Source of the DNA: Anaerotignum lactatifermentans
GTDB lineage: Bacteria; Bacillota; Clostridia; Lachnospirales; Anaerotignaceae
Length of the DNA stretch: 64,000 bases
NCBI RefSeq assembly: GCF_016902535.1
Contig: NZ_JACSNY010000013.1
Span: 1 to 64,000, forward strand
Reading direction: 5' to 3'
The notes under the pieces were generated by a model, which was given only the letters and a program-made list of their open reading frames with translations, had not been told where the DNA came from and made no database searches. Position 1 is the first letter of the stretch. The number at the start of each line of letters is the position of its first letter. Shown in pieces: positions 23,542 through 34,403 of this stretch. Both the position numbers and the translations under genes were made by a program.

Positions 23542-25035
23542 ATGAGAACAGGCGGTGATATTTTAGGGGCCTTTCCCCAGCTGATGGCCAATGTGCGGGA
23601 GAAAGAGCCTATTGTACAGGCCATTACCAATTTTGTAACAGTCAATGACTGCGCCAACATCATTCTGGCGTCAGGCGGTTCCCCTACCATGGCCCACGAG
23701 GTGGACGAGGTGGCGGAAGTGGCTTCTGTCGTACAGGGCCTTGTGATGAATATGGGCACCATGGAGGATGTACCGGCTATGCTGGTGGCCGGAAAAGCGG
23801 CCAATGAGGCAGGCGTGCCGGTGGTGCTGGACCCTGTGGCCGTAGGGGCGACCTCCCTGCGCCGGGCCGGCGGCAAAAAACTGCTGGAAAACGTGCGTTT
23901 TTCCGTGATCCGGGGCAATACCTCCGAGATCAAGCACCTGGCTCTGGGGACAGGCTCTACCAGAGGCGTAGACGCGGCGGAAGAAGATAAGATTACAGAG
24001 AACAATTACAGGGCCTTCGGCAGAATGGCAAGGGATATGGCCAGAAAGACAGGCGCCGTCATTGCCATTTCCGGCGTTATCGACATCATTGCTTCTGGAG
24101 ACCGTGTTTTTGCCCTGCGCAACGGCGACGCCATGATGAGCCGTATCACCGGCAGCGGCTGTATGCTGACGGCACTGCTGGGGGCGTACTGCGGCGGCAA
24201 CCCGGACCATATTCTGGAGGCGGCTGTCTGTGCTGTGGCCCTCATGGGGGTCAGCGGCGAGATCGCCAGAGAGAAAACCCAGGCCCAGGGCGCAGGTACA
24301 CTGACCTTCCGTACCCATCTGGTGGATACGGTAAGCCTGCTGGACGCGGAAACATTACAGAACAGAACGAGACTGGAGGAGTTGGACTTGGCAGAAAAAG
24401 CAACGAAAGAATCCATGAAGCTCTACGCCATTACAGACCGCAGCTGGCTGAAGGGCAGAACGCTCCATGATGTGACAGAAGAGGTGCTGGCGGCTGGCGC
24501 GACCTTTTTGCAGATCCGGGAAAAGGAGCTGGACAGAGCATCCTTTTTGGCGGAGGCCAAGGACCTGGCGGCTCTGGCGAAGAAATACCATGTGCCCTTT
24601 GTGGTCAATGACGATATTGATATTGCGCTGGAAAGCGGCGCCGACGGCGTCCATGTGGGCCAGAGCGATATTGTGGGTAAGGACGTGCGCGCCCTCATCG
24701 GCCCGGACAAGATTCTGGGGATTTCCGCCAATACGGTGGAAACAGCGGTCAAGGCCCAGGAAAGCGGCGCCGACTATATCGGCGTAGGGGCGGTATTCCA
24801 TACGGATACCAAAAAAGACGCCCAGTCTTTGACCAATGAGGAACTGCTGGCCATCTGCAAGGCGGTGACCATTCCTGTGGTGGCCATCGGCGGCATCAAT
24901 GAAAATAACGTGATGCAGCTGAAGGGCAGCGGCATTGACGGCGTTTCCGTCATCTCCGCTATTTTCGCCAAAGAGCATCCCGGCGAAGCGGCGAAGCATC
25001 TGCTGGCAAAGGTAGAGGAAATGCTGGGAGAATAA
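23542..25035 (+). CDS. thiM-thiE: Bifunctional hydroxyethylthiazole kinase / thiamine-phosphate synthase (ThiM-ThiE fusion)
   Basis: A 497-residue two-domain enzyme. Residues 1 to about 265 are ThiM, which phosphorylates salvaged hydroxyethylthiazole (VQAITNFVTVNDCAN, the GGSPTMAHEVDE block, GNTSEI and the GSGCMLTALLGAY anion-hole motif). A linker of about 25 residues follows, and residues 292-497 are ThiE, which joins HMP-diphosphate and thiazole phosphate (MKLYAITDR, FLQIREKELD, VVNDDIDIALESGADGVHVGQ, GVGAVFHTDTKKDA). Met292 is where a separate ThiE would start; the reading frame is continuous. Both activities look intact. Control is by the TPP riboswitch upstream. Together with tenA-thiZXY at 35.5 kb it forms a thiamine salvage set. 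Confidence 0.95.
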   Translation: MRTGGDILGAFPQLMANVREKEPIVQAITNFVTVNDCANIILASGGSPTMAHEVDEVAEVASVVQGLVMNMGTMEDVPAMLVAGKAANEAGVPVVLDPVAVGATSLRRAGGKKLLENVRFSVIRGNTSEIKHLALGTGSTRGVDAAEEDKITENNYRAFGRMARDMARKTGAVIAISGVIDIIASGDRVFALRNGDAMMSRITGSGCMLTALLGAYCGGNPDHILEAAVCAVALMGVSGEIAREKTQAQGAGTLTFRTHLVDTVSLLDAETLQNRTRLEELDLAEKATKESMKLYAITDRSWLKGRTLHDVTEEVLAAGATFLQIREKELDRASFLAEAKDLAALAKKYHVPFVVNDDIDIALESGADGVHVGQSDIVGKDVRALIGPDKILGISANTVETAVKAQESGADYIGVGAVFHTDTKKDAQSLTNEELLAICKAVTIPVVAIGGINENNVMQLKGSGIDGVSVISAIFAKEHPGEAAKHLLAKVEEMLGE

Positions 25036-25052
25036 AATCATTTGAGACAGAA

Positions 25053-25095
25053 AAAAGGGAATTTCCTGTGTGTCAGGAAATTCCCTTTTCTATTT
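25053..25095. terminator. Bidirectional terminator
   Basis: A 16-bp perfect stem AAAAGGGAATTTCCTG (25053-25068, 25074-25089) between convergent thiM-thiE and the VWA gene. Confidence 0.9.
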
Positions 25096-26292
25096 TTACC
25101 GATTAACCATCAGCCGTTTCAGAGCGTCGTTCAGCCCTTCGATGGTTAAATCGTGCATATCAAATTCCTTGTTGATGATATCGTAGGTCTTGGCCCACCA
25201 GCCGCCCCAGTGAGGACGTTCCGAGGGATTCAGCCAGACCATATGGGGATATTTTTCCCGGAACCGGGTCAGCCACTCCATGCCGGAGGTCTTGTCCCGG
25301 ACGCCGTAGCTGTAATAACTGCCGTCCAGAAGCTCCGAAGGCTCCATTTGCGCATCGCCCACGATAATGACCTTATACTCGCTGCTGAGATTTTTCAGAA
25401 TCCATTCTGTGGGGATCACGGATTTCGGCAGGAGACGAGGGTCCTTGTATACTTTGGAGTAGATGCAGTTATGGAAATAGAATACCTGCAAATCCTTGAA
25501 ATGGTTGGACTTGCTGACGGCCTGGAACAATGCGGAGCAGAGCCGGCTGTAATAATCCATGGAGCCGCCGCTGTCCATCAGCAGCAGGACCTTGACCGTA
25601 TTTTTTCTGGGCCGTTCATAGACCACCTGTAAATTCCCGGCGTTGTCGCAGGTTTCCCGGATGGTGCCGTCGATGTCAAATTCTGTTTTGGCGTCCTCCG
25701 CCCGGGAGGAGAACTGCCGCAGTCTGCGGAAGGCCATCTGGAACTGACGGGTATCCAGCGTATTGTCATGACGGAAATCCCGGAATTTTCGCTCGCTGGC
25801 CACCTGAAAGGCCCGCTTCTGGCCGCCTTCGCCGCCTACACGGATGCCCCGGGGACTGAAGCCGTTGTTGCCGAATACGGAAACGCCGCCGGTGCCTACC
25901 CAGTAGCTGCCGCCGTTGTGTTCTTCCTTCTGTTCCTCCAGACGCTCCAGAAACATTTTCTGGATCTCCTGCTGGGAAAGCCATTGATTCTGCATGGCAC
26001 GCTCCATGTCAAACTCGCTGCCGGGCTTTTCCTTGGGATTTTCCAGCCAGTCCAGAAGCTCCTGGGGCAGATCGTCCGTTATGGGCATATCCTTGAAAAA
26101 TTCCAGAAAAGCGCCGTCGAATTTATCAAAGTCCGCCTCGCTTTTGACTAATATACTGCGGCAGAGATAGTAAAAGCCTGTGAAAGAAGAACCGTGGAGT
26201 CCCTTGTCCAGTGCCTCGATCAGAGACATCCACTCGTTCAGGGAGACTTTTAGGCCTCTTGCCCGCAGCAGATAGAAAAATGCTGTAAACAT
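25096..26292 (-). CDS. VWA domain-containing CoxE-like protein
   Basis: A 398-residue protein. The C-terminal half (about 225-390) is a von Willebrand A domain with an intact metal site motif, DSGGSM near residue 239, followed by TxxG/D-type blocks (IVGDAQMEP). The N-terminal half is helical. It matches the VWA partners of MoxR ATPases (CoxE/YehP group), which act as chaperone pairs that insert metals or mature other proteins. It starts 12 bases after the MoxR gene. The client protein is not evident from the neighbours. Confidence 0.88.
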   Translation of the reverse strand: MFTAFFYLLRARGLKVSLNEWMSLIEALDKGLHGSSFTGFYYLCRSILVKSEADFDKFDGAFLEFFKDMPITDDLPQELLDWLENPKEKPGSEFDMERAMQNQWLSQQEIQKMFLERLEEQKEEHNGGSYWVGTGGVSVFGNNGFSPRGIRVGGEGGQKRAFQVASERKFRDFRHDNTLDTRQFQMAFRRLRQFSSRAEDAKTEFDIDGTIRETCDNAGNLQVVYERPRKNTVKVLLLMDSGGSMDYYSRLCSALFQAVSKSNHFKDLQVFYFHNCIYSKVYKDPRLLPKSVIPTEWILKNLSSEYKVIIVGDAQMEPSELLDGSYYSYGVRDKTSGMEWLTRFREKYPHMVWLNPSERPHWGGWWAKTYDIINKEFDMHDLTIEGLNDALKRLMVNR

Positions 26293-26304
26293 AGAATCAC
26301 CTGC

Positions 26305-27117
26305 TTATCGTAAATAGCGGTTCAGAGTGTCCAGATCTTCGTTTTTCTTCAGCAGGACCCCTGCGAAGGGAACGGTCTGGCGGATTCTGTCGGGGTCGAT
26401 GCCGCCCAGTACCAGCGCGTGAATCCAGTCGATGACTTCGGAGGTGCTGGGTTTTTTCTGGATGCTGTACAGCCCTCTGATCCAGTAAAAGGTCTCCAGC
26501 ACCTGCTCCAGCAGATGCTCCTCCACATGGTCGAAGTGTACCTTGATGATTTCCTCCATCTGCTGCGCATCGGGGAATTCGATATAGTGGAAGATGCAGC
26601 GGCGCAGGAAAGCGTCGGGCAGTTCTTTTTCCGCGTTGGAGGTGATGATGACGATGGGACGGCGTTTCGCCTTTACGGTCTCCTTCGTTTCAGGGATATA
26701 AAATTCCATTTTGTCCAGCTCCCACAGCAGGTCATTGGGGAATTCCAGATCCGCTTTATCGATTTCGTCAATGAGCAGGATCACCTGTTCCTCGGAGGAA
26801 AAGGCTTCCCCCAGCTTACCCAGCTTTACATATTTGGCAATATCGTCTACGCCTTCGTTGCCGAACTGGCTGTCATACAGACGCTGTACTACGTCATAGA
26901 CATACAGGCCGTCCTGGGCCTTTGTGGTGGACTTGATATTCCAGATGATGAGTTTCTTGCCCAGAGCCTCGGAGATGGCCTCCGCCAGCATGGTCTTGCC
27001 GGTGCCGGGCTCCCCTTTGATGAGCAGGGGCTTTTCCAGCGCCATGGCAATATTTACAGAACGCATCAGCTCTTCGCTGGCAACGTAATTTTTACTTCCT
27101 TCAAATTTTGAGGTCAT
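26305..27117 (-). CDS. MoxR-family AAA ATPase
   Basis: A 270-residue AAA+ ATPase. Walker A GEPGTGKT near residue 37, Walker B VILLIDEIDKAD near 113, the sensor region PIVIITSNAEKELPDAFLRRCIFHYIEFP near 152-180 and the C-terminal lid are visible. MoxR proteins work as hexameric chaperones with a VWA-domain partner, encoded here by the next gene. AAAGGCGG precedes the ATG at 27117. The pair is transcribed leftward as a unit. Confidence 0.93.
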   Translation of the reverse strand: MTSKFEGSKNYVASEELMRSVNIAMALEKPLLIKGEPGTGKTMLAEAISEALGKKLIIWNIKSTTKAQDGLYVYDVVQRLYDSQFGNEGVDDIAKYVKLGKLGEAFSSEEQVILLIDEIDKADLEFPNDLLWELDKMEFYIPETKETVKAKRRPIVIITSNAEKELPDAFLRRCIFHYIEFPDAQQMEEIIKVHFDHVEEHLLEQVLETFYWIRGLYSIQKKPSTSEVIDWIHALVLGGIDPDRIRQTVPFAGVLLKKNEDLDTLNRYLR

Positions 27118-27181
27118 GTCAAACCGCCTTTCTTTTCGTTATATGGCTAATATTGTAGAGAAGGGGTGGTCCCTTGTCAAT

Positions 27182-27202
27182 AAAAAAACCGCCGGAAGGC
27201 GG
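27182..27202 (-). terminator. Minus-strand terminator
   Basis: CCGCC/GGCGG hairpin (27189-27202), followed on the minus strand by seven T (27188-27182). With the next entry it stops leftward reading from the AbrB gene into moxR. Confidence 0.7.
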
Positions 27203-27220
27203 GAAAATAGCGCAAAACAC

Positions 27221-27254
27221 AAAAAAACAGCAGGAATTTTTGCCCTTCCTGCTG
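27221..27254 (-). terminator. Terminator after the AbrB-family gene
   Basis: CAGCAGGAA/TTCCTGCTG (27228-27236, 27246-27254) with a seven-T run on the minus strand. Confidence 0.88.
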
Positions 27255-27267
27255 CTCCGCCCTTTTG

Positions 27268-27528
27268 TTATCTTACGTCCAGGCCCGCCAGTCTGGCCAT
27301 TTCCAGAATAGACTGCTTGGATACTTTTTTCCCCTTGTAGTCGATGAGCTCGTCCATACTGCCTGTGAAAATATCCGCCGGTTCGTATTTTTTCAAGATA
27401 ATGGTATTTTCCTCTACGAAGATCTCCAGGGAGTCCTTGATCTCAATCCCCATATTTCGGCGCAGTTCGATAGGCAGTACCACCCTTCCCAGCTCGTCTA
27501 CTTTACGTACAATTCCAGTTGATTTCAT
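27268..27528 (-). CDS. AbrB/SpoVT-type transition-state regulator
   Basis: An 86-residue DNA-binding protein. Residues 1-50 are the AbrB swapped-hairpin barrel: STGIVRKVDELGRVVLPIEL, RRNMGI, DSLEIFVEENTIILKKY. The C-terminal 35 residues are a short helical tail ending in LARLAGLDVR-like sequence, as in AbrB proteins of Clostridia. It likely regulates stationary-phase or sporulation genes as a tetramer. AGGGAGGAAAC precedes the ATG. It stands alone, with two terminators behind it and divergent spmA ahead. Confidence 0.93.
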   Translation of the reverse strand: MKSTGIVRKVDELGRVVLPIELRRNMGIEIKDSLEIFVEENTIILKKYEPADIFTGSMDELIDYKGKKVSKQSILEMARLAGLDVR

Positions 27529-27677
27529 ATTGTTTCCTCCCTGCCTTTCAGCATTTATTTTCTTAACAGAATTTTAACACACAAAAAGAGAAAACACAAT
27601 ACAAATCTGGAAAAAACTGTATATTTCCGGTAATATTTGTCTCACAACACGCATAGACTTGCCTGAGGGGGGAGAAT

Positions 27678-28259
27678 ATGCTGAATGTGATCTGGGGATT
27701 TTTTTTGATCGGCGGCATTCTGACAGGGGCCTTTCTGGGCAGGATGGATCTGGTGACCAATGCCGTCATTGATGGGGGCCGCAGCGCTTTGGAGCTGGCT
27801 TTTGCCATGGCCGGCGTAGTGGCGGCATGGGCCGGGGTGCTGCGAATCGCCGAGAAGGCGGGAATGATCGAGCTGTTGTCAGAGAAGATGGGACCTTTTC
27901 TGGACTTCCTGTTCCCGCAGGTGCCGCGGGATCATCCCGCCCGCAGATATATCGCCGCCAATTTCGCCGCCAATTTTCTGGGGCTGGGCTGGGCGGCCAC
28001 ACCGGCAGGGCTTCTGGCCATGAAGGAGCTGGCGAAGCTGAACCGGCAGAGGGTGCGGGCCAGCAACGCCATGTGCATGTTTCTGGTGGTGAATATGTCC
28101 TCCTTGCAGCTGGTGACGGTAAATATCATCGCTTACCGTGCGGAATATGGTTCCGCCGCGCCGGCGGAGATCGTAGGGCCGGGCATCGCCGCTACCCTGC
28201 TGACAACGGTGGTGGGAATATTTCTGGCGAAAATTCTGGAGGGGAGGGAGAAGTCATGA
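27678..28259 (+). CDS. spmA: Spore maturation protein A
   Basis: A 193-residue membrane protein of the nucleoside-recognition (Gate) family with several hydrophobic helices. MLNVIWGFFLIGGILTGAF at the start, the ANFAANFLGLGWAATPAGL block near residue 100 and RASNAMCMFLVVNMSSLQL near 130 are SpmA features. With SpmB it is needed for spore core dehydration in Bacillus. It overlaps spmB by four bases (ATGA). GGGGGGAG precedes the ATG. Presence of the pair supports a spore-forming host. Confidence 0.92.
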   Translation: MLNVIWGFFLIGGILTGAFLGRMDLVTNAVIDGGRSALELAFAMAGVVAAWAGVLRIAEKAGMIELLSEKMGPFLDFLFPQVPRDHPARRYIAANFAANFLGLGWAATPAGLLAMKELAKLNRQRVRASNAMCMFLVVNMSSLQLVTVNIIAYRAEYGSAAPAEIVGPGIAATLLTTVVGIFLAKILEGREKS

Positions 28260-28789
28260 AGGCACTGCTGGTGCTCTCCAATTTTATCATTCCTGTAACG
28301 GTGCTGGTGATTGTGGTTTTTGGGGCCCTCAGACGGGTAAATCTGTACGAAGCCTTTCTGGAAGGGGCAAAAACGGGCCTTCAGACGGTGGTGGATATTC
28401 TGCCGACACTGATTGGCCTGTTTGTGGCGGTGGAGGTACTGCGGGCCGGCGGCCTTCTGGAACTCCTGACGACACTGCTGACGCCGCTGGAGGCGTGTCT
28501 GGGCTTTCCCGCCGCTTTGGCGCCCCTGACGCTGGTGCGGCTGGTGTCCTCCTCGGCGGCGGTGGGGCTGCTGATGGAGCTGTTTGCCGACTATGGCCCC
28601 GATTCCTTTCTGGGGCGGGCGGCTTCGGTGATGATGTGCTGTACGGAAACGGTGTTTTATACCATGAGCCTGTATTTTTTGTCTGTGAAGGTGACGAAAA
28701 CGAGACATACGCTTTTGTGCGCTCTGGCGGCGAATTTTGTCGGTGTTTGGGCGGCTTTGGCGATCACAGGCTGGGTCTTTGGAAAATGA
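28256..28789 (+). CDS. spmB: Spore maturation protein B
   Basis: A 177-residue membrane protein of the same Gate family as SpmA. LSNFIIPVTVLVIVVFGALR, a VDILPTLIGLFVAVEVLRAGG helix pair and CTETVFYTMSLYFLSV near residue 130 are SpmB features. The ATG at 28256 overlaps the spmA stop; a longer open frame upstream lies inside spmA in another phase and is a shadow. It acts with SpmA in lowering spore water content. Confidence 0.92.
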   Translation: MKALLVLSNFIIPVTVLVIVVFGALRRVNLYEAFLEGAKTGLQTVVDILPTLIGLFVAVEVLRAGGLLELLTTLLTPLEACLGFPAALAPLTLVRLVSSSAAVGLLMELFADYGPDSFLGRAASVMMCCTETVFYTMSLYFLSVKVTKTRHTLLCALAANFVGVWAALAITGWVFGK

Positions 28790-28893
28790 GGTTTGAAAAA
28801 TAGGCCGCCGTGGGCTATAATAGTAAAATATGAGATTGGGAATACCCCGTTGAAAGAAAGTACTGGCTTTTTTGCAAAGAGGGAAGGGTTCGT

Positions 28894-30739
<1,846 letters not shown>

Positions 30740-30760
30740 GGGAAATTTTCCCCTCCGCCA

Positions 30761-30789
30761 TTGACAGAACGGCCCGGGCCGTGTATACT
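30761..30789 (+). promoter_or_regulatory. Promoter of the SRP RNA gene
   Basis: Consensus TTGACA (30761-30766), 17 bases, TATACT (30784-30789). Start of transcription is expected near 30796, about 20 bases before the mature 5' end. Confidence 0.85.
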
Positions 30790-30816
30790 GGAAAGGCATT
30801 TTACATTGGTTTCAAA

Positions 30817-31088
30817 TTTCCGTGCTAGCCGGGGTGGTAGCGGTACCCTGTACCCACAATCCGCTATAGTGGGGGTGACGTTTGCTTTCGGCGCAGAATT
30901 TGGCAGCCTGCCCTTTGGAAGGGATGTTGAAGTTCAAGTCTTGCACAACAGGAGCCTGTGAACCGTGTCAGGGTCGGAAGGCAGCAGCACTAAGCAGTCT
31001 ACTTCTGTGTGTGTCAAGGGTGCTTGGATGGAGTTTCGGAAGGAGGTAACGTGTTGGAGACTGCGACAACAGCAAATGCACGGATTCC
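30817..31088 (+). ncRNA. ffs: Signal recognition particle RNA, large Gram-positive type
   Basis: About 270 nucleotides. The 5' end has CCGTGCTAGCCGGGGTGGTA, the Alu-domain start of Bacillus-type scRNA, and CCGTGC pairs with GCACGG at the 3' end. The Ffh-binding domain IV is clear near 30965-31000: GTCAGGGTCGGAAGGCAGCA, with the GGAA tetraloop. It forms the core of the particle that targets membrane proteins. The size includes the Alu domain typical of Firmicutes. It is followed by an intrinsic terminator. Confidence 0.95.
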
Positions 31089-31113
31089 TATAAAAATAAA
31101 AGGATGGAACGGG

Positions 31114-31138
31114 AAGGACCTGCTCTGTCCTTTTTTTG
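31114..31138 (+). terminator. Terminator after SRP RNA
   Basis: AAGGAC/GTCCTT (31114-31119, 31127-31132) with a seven-T run. Confidence 0.85.
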
Positions 31139-31227
31139 TTTGGGGATGGAAAAGGAGCCTGCCGGTGTGATATAATAATACAATTAGGATTCTGCCGGGA
31201 AACGGCCAAACCCAGGGAGGGAGCATC

Positions 31228-32826
31228 ATGTCTTATACGGCCTTATACAGAAAATTCCGGCCCAACGTCTTTGCCGGCGTGGTGGGCCAGGACCATATTG
31301 TAAAAACATTGAAAAACCAGATGAAAACGGGACGTGTCTCCCACGCCTATCTGTTCTGCGGCACCAGAGGCACCGGCAAGACCTCCACGGCGAAGATCTT
31401 TGCCCGGGCCATCAATTGCCTGCATCCCACAGAGGAGGGAGAGCCCTGCAATCAGTGCGAGGTCTGTCAGGCCATTCTGGCGGGGCGCAGCGTCAACGTC
31501 ATGGAGATCGACGCCGCCTCCAACAACAGCGTGGAAAATATCCGGGAAATCCGGGAGGAGGTCAAATATCCCCCTACGGAAGGAACTTATAAGGTCTATA
31601 TTATCGACGAGGTGCATATGCTTTCCAACAGCGCCTTTAACGCGCTGCTGAAAACACTGGAAGAGCCTCCGGCCCATGTGATCTTTATTCTGGCGACTAC
31701 AGACCCTCAGAAGGTGCCCGCCACCATTTTGTCTCGGTGCCAGCGTTTCGACTTCCGGCGCATCACCGCCGACGACATCACCCATACCCTGATGGGCTAT
31801 CTGGCGGAGGAGGGACAGCAGGCCACGGAAGAGGCGGTGCGTTATGTGGCCCAGCTGGCGGACGGTTCTCTCCGGGACTCCCTCAGTATTCTGGACCAGT
31901 GCCTGGCCTTTTTCAGCGGCGAGGAAGTGACGCTGGAGAAGGTACAGGATGTGGTGGGCGCCGTAGACAAGAGCGTATTTTTTGAGATGACCGATGCCCT
32001 GGCGGCAAAAGACGCCGCAAGAGCCATGGAACTGGTGGAGGAAATGCTTTTAAGCGGACGGGACATCCGCCAGTTTCTGACGGAGCTTCTGGTTCATCTG
32101 CGCAACCTTTTGGTAACAACGGCGGTGCCTGACCCGGCGGCCATACTGGAGTTGTCGGCGGAAAACGCCGAACGTCTGCGGGAACAGGCGGCAAGGCTAT
32201 CGGCGGAGGAACTGACCTTCTGGATCAGACGGTTTTCCGGCTTGCAGAGCGACCTGCGCTATGCCTCCAATGAGCGGATTTTGCTGGAGGTGGAACTGAT
32301 CCGCCTTTGCTCTGACTGGGCGGAGCAGGATACGACGGCGCTGGCGGCCCGGATCGCAGGGCTGGAACGGCGTTTTGCGGAAGGGATTCCTGTGGCGGCC
32401 GCGGCGGCGCCGGCGGAAGCGCCTAAGAAGAAGGAAAAGCCCAAACGGAAGCCCCCGGCGCTGGACGAGGATAAAAAAGCCTTGCAGGAGCAGTGGCCTT
32501 CTCTGCGGACCCAGTTCGGGGACGCGGTGCTGCGGGGGGTGCTTTCCCGGGTGGAGATTGGATTCAAGGAGGACGATTTTGTCTATCTGGTCTGTGAGTA
32601 TCCCGCTCTGGAGGAAATGGCGGAAAAATCTCTGGAGGAAATCGGACAGGGGCTGGAAAAGGCTCTGGGGAAGACCTTCCAGCTGAAAACCACCGACAAG
32701 GCGTCCTATGAAGCGTGGCGGGAGGCCACCTACGGCGAAACGAAAGACGCGGACCAGGCACAGGAGGATGCCGACTGGGGCAGTCTTATGGGCACATATT
32801 TCGCCGATGCGGATATGGAACCGTAA
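31228..32826 (+). CDS. dnaX: DNA polymerase III subunits gamma and tau
   Basis: A 532-residue clamp-loader subunit. YRKFRPNVFAGVVGQDHIVKTL starts the AAA+ domain, Walker A GTRGTGKTS is near residue 45, four cysteines of the zinc module follow (CLHPTEEGEPCNQCEVC), then Walker B VYIIDEVHMLS and the SRC arginine finger LSRCQRFDFR. After about residue 370 an Ala/Lys/Pro-rich linker leads to the tau tail. GGGAGGGAG precedes the ATG, and TGATATAAT at 31168-31176 is a possible extended -10 promoter. Confidence 0.97.
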   Translation: MSYTALYRKFRPNVFAGVVGQDHIVKTLKNQMKTGRVSHAYLFCGTRGTGKTSTAKIFARAINCLHPTEEGEPCNQCEVCQAILAGRSVNVMEIDAASNNSVENIREIREEVKYPPTEGTYKVYIIDEVHMLSNSAFNALLKTLEEPPAHVIFILATTDPQKVPATILSRCQRFDFRRITADDITHTLMGYLAEEGQQATEEAVRYVAQLADGSLRDSLSILDQCLAFFSGEEVTLEKVQDVVGAVDKSVFFEMTDALAAKDAARAMELVEEMLLSGRDIRQFLTELLVHLRNLLVTTAVPDPAAILELSAENAERLREQAARLSAEELTFWIRRFSGLQSDLRYASNERILLEVELIRLCSDWAEQDTTALAARIAGLERRFAEGIPVAAAAAPAEAPKKKEKPKRKPPALDEDKKALQEQWPSLRTQFGDAVLRGVLSRVEIGFKEDDFVYLVCEYPALEEMAEKSLEEIGQGLEKALGKTFQLKTTDKASYEAWREATYGETKDADQAQEDADWGSLMGTYFADADMEP

Positions 32827-32905
32827 AAAGCCTTGCGAAAACAGCGGGGTTTATATAAAATAGAAAAGAATGAAACGAAATCACATTTTTTAGGAGGATA
32901 ACGAT

Positions 32906-33241
32906 ATGGCAAAAGGCGGATTTGGCGGCATGGGCGGCATGAACATGAACAACCTGATGAAACAGGCCCAGAAAATGCAGAAACAGATGGCGGCCCTGCA
33001 GGAAGAACTGAACGAAAAGACACTGGAGATGACCAGCGGCGGCGGTGCCGTAAAAGTAGTGATCTCCGGCAAAAAAGAAATCAAGGAACTGAAGATCAAT
33101 CCCGACGTGGTAGACCCTGATGATGTGGAAATGCTGGAGGATCTGGTGCTTTCCGCAGTCAATGAGGCCATTCGTCAGGCGGATGAGATGTACAACAACG
33201 CCATGGGCAAGCTGACCGGCGGCATGGGCGGTATGTTCTGA
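32906..33241 (+). CDS. ebfC: YbaB/EbfC family nucleoid-associated protein
   Basis: A 111-residue DNA-binding dimer of the YbaB family. A glycine-rich start ([19 protein letters not shown]), the conserved [19 protein letters not shown] helix, the strand-forming [20 protein letters not shown] and the C-terminal GMGGMF tail fit. AGGAGGATAAC precedes the ATG. It lies between dnaX and recR, the usual place. Confidence 0.96.
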   Translation: MAKGGFGGMGGMNMNNLMKQAQKMQKQMAALQEELNEKTLEMTSGGGAVKVVISGKKEIKELKINPDVVDPDDVEMLEDLVLSAVNEAIRQADEMYNNAMGKLTGGMGGMF

Positions 33242-33256
33242 TAAAAGAGGGATAGC

Positions 33257-33853
33257 ATGAATTATTACGGAAATCCCATTACCCGGCTCATTGAACAGCT
33301 TTCGGCGCTGCCGGGCATCGGCGGGAAGTCGGCCCAGCGGCTGGCCTTCCATATCATCCATATGCCCGAGGAAAAGGTGGACGCTCTGGCGGAGGCCATT
33401 CTGGCGGCGAAAAAACAGGTGCGCTACTGCTCCGTCTGCTGCAATCTGACAGATGAGGACCCTTGTCCCGTCTGCGCCAATCCCAAGCGGGACCAGCGGA
33501 CCATTATGGTGGTGGAGGACCCCAGAGATATGGCGGCCTATGAGCGGACCAAGGAATACCACGGCACCTATCATGTGCTCCATGGGGCCATTTCTCCCAT
33601 GACCGGCGTTGGCCCTCAGGATATCCATATCCCGGAACTGCTGCGGCGCATTGACGGCAGTGTAGACGAGGTGATTCTGGCTACCAATCCCAATGTGGAG
33701 GGGGAGGCTACGGCCATGTATCTGAGCCGTCTGCTGAAGCCGCTGGGCGTCAAGGTGACCCGCATCGCCAACGGCGTGCCTGTGGGCGGCGATCTGGAAT
33801 ATGTGGACGAGGTCACTCTTTCCAGAGCGCTGGAAGGCAGAAGGGAAATGTAA
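33257..33853 (+). CDS. recR: Recombination mediator RecR
   Basis: A 198-residue ring-forming protein that, with RecO, loads RecA on SSB-coated gaps. The N-terminal helix-hairpin-helix ([19 protein letters not shown]), the four-cysteine zinc finger [16 protein letters not shown] near residue 57 and the Toprim domain ([48 protein letters not shown]) are all intact. In Bacillus yaaL and bofA follow; here a terminator follows instead. Confidence 0.97.
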   Translation: MNYYGNPITRLIEQLSALPGIGGKSAQRLAFHIIHMPEEKVDALAEAILAAKKQVRYCSVCCNLTDEDPCPVCANPKRDQRTIMVVEDPRDMAAYERTKEYHGTYHVLHGAISPMTGVGPQDIHIPELLRRIDGSVDEVILATNPNVEGEATAMYLSRLLKPLGVKVTRIANGVPVGGDLEYVDEVTLSRALEGRREM

Positions 33854-33866
33854 AAAGAAAGCAAAA

Positions 33867-33899
33867 AAAGCTGAGAAAGAATTTCTTTCTCAGCTTTTT
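33867..33899. terminator. Bidirectional terminator
   Basis: A 15-bp stem AAAGCTGAGAAAGAA and its complement (33867-33881, 33883-33897) with A and T runs, between recR and the convergent exporter gene. Confidence 0.85.
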
Positions 33900-33904
33900 G
33901 TATT

Positions 33905-34381
33905 TCAGGCCGTTTTCTTTTTCTTTCCCAGCCGGGGGAAGATCTCGAAGGTCTTGTAGGGCAGTACCAGAATCAGAAGAGAACCGATGCCGATGGCGCC
34001 TGCCAGCTTGAAGCCCGTCAGGGCGTTGGAGTAGGTGGAGAGGATATTCCCCGCGATGGCCGCCTGCATGGTTTTATAGACCGCCGCCCCGGGCACCAGA
34101 GGAAGGACGCCGGGGATATGGTACAAAATAGAGGGCGCCTCTCTGTGATAGGAGAGGAATCTTGCCACTGCCGTAACGGCCATGGTAGCCACCAAAGTGG
34201 CGGAAACGGCGCCGCCGGTTCTAACATAGACCAGCATATACACAAACCAGCCCAAAAAGCCGTTGATGCCGCAGCAAAGGAGCTCTTTTCTCGGCGCGTT
34301 GCAGACAACGGAGTAACCGGCACAGGCCAGCAGGGAAAAGAAGGACTGGAACAGGATGTCCTGCATGGTGAATTCTGTCAT
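33905..34381 (-). CDS. Threonine/serine exporter family protein, C-terminal half (ThrE, DUF3815)
   Basis: A 158-residue membrane protein with four or five helices, corresponding to the C-terminal DUF3815/ThrE_2 half of ThrE exporters. The helix with VPGVLPLVPG-like sequence (LYHIPGVLPLVPGAAVYKTM) near residue 85 is the family hallmark. The N-terminal half is encoded by the gene directly upstream on the same strand (22 bases away). Split ThrE proteins of this kind are common in Firmicutes. The substrate (serine, threonine or a dicarboxylate) is not certain. Confidence 0.88.
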   Translation of the reverse strand: MTEFTMQDILFQSFFSLLACAGYSVVCNAPRKELLCCGINGFLGWFVYMLVYVRTGGAVSATLVATMAVTAVARFLSYHREAPSILYHIPGVLPLVPGAAVYKTMQAAIAGNILSTYSNALTGFKLAGAIGIGSLLILVLPYKTFEIFPRLGKKKKTA

Positions 34382-34403
34382 AAAATCATACCTCCTGTAA
34401 GAA

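Noticed and set aside
27827-28255. Upstream extension of the spmB frame into spmA
   Set aside because: It overlaps spmA in another phase; ATG 28256 with the ATGA overlap is the normal start.
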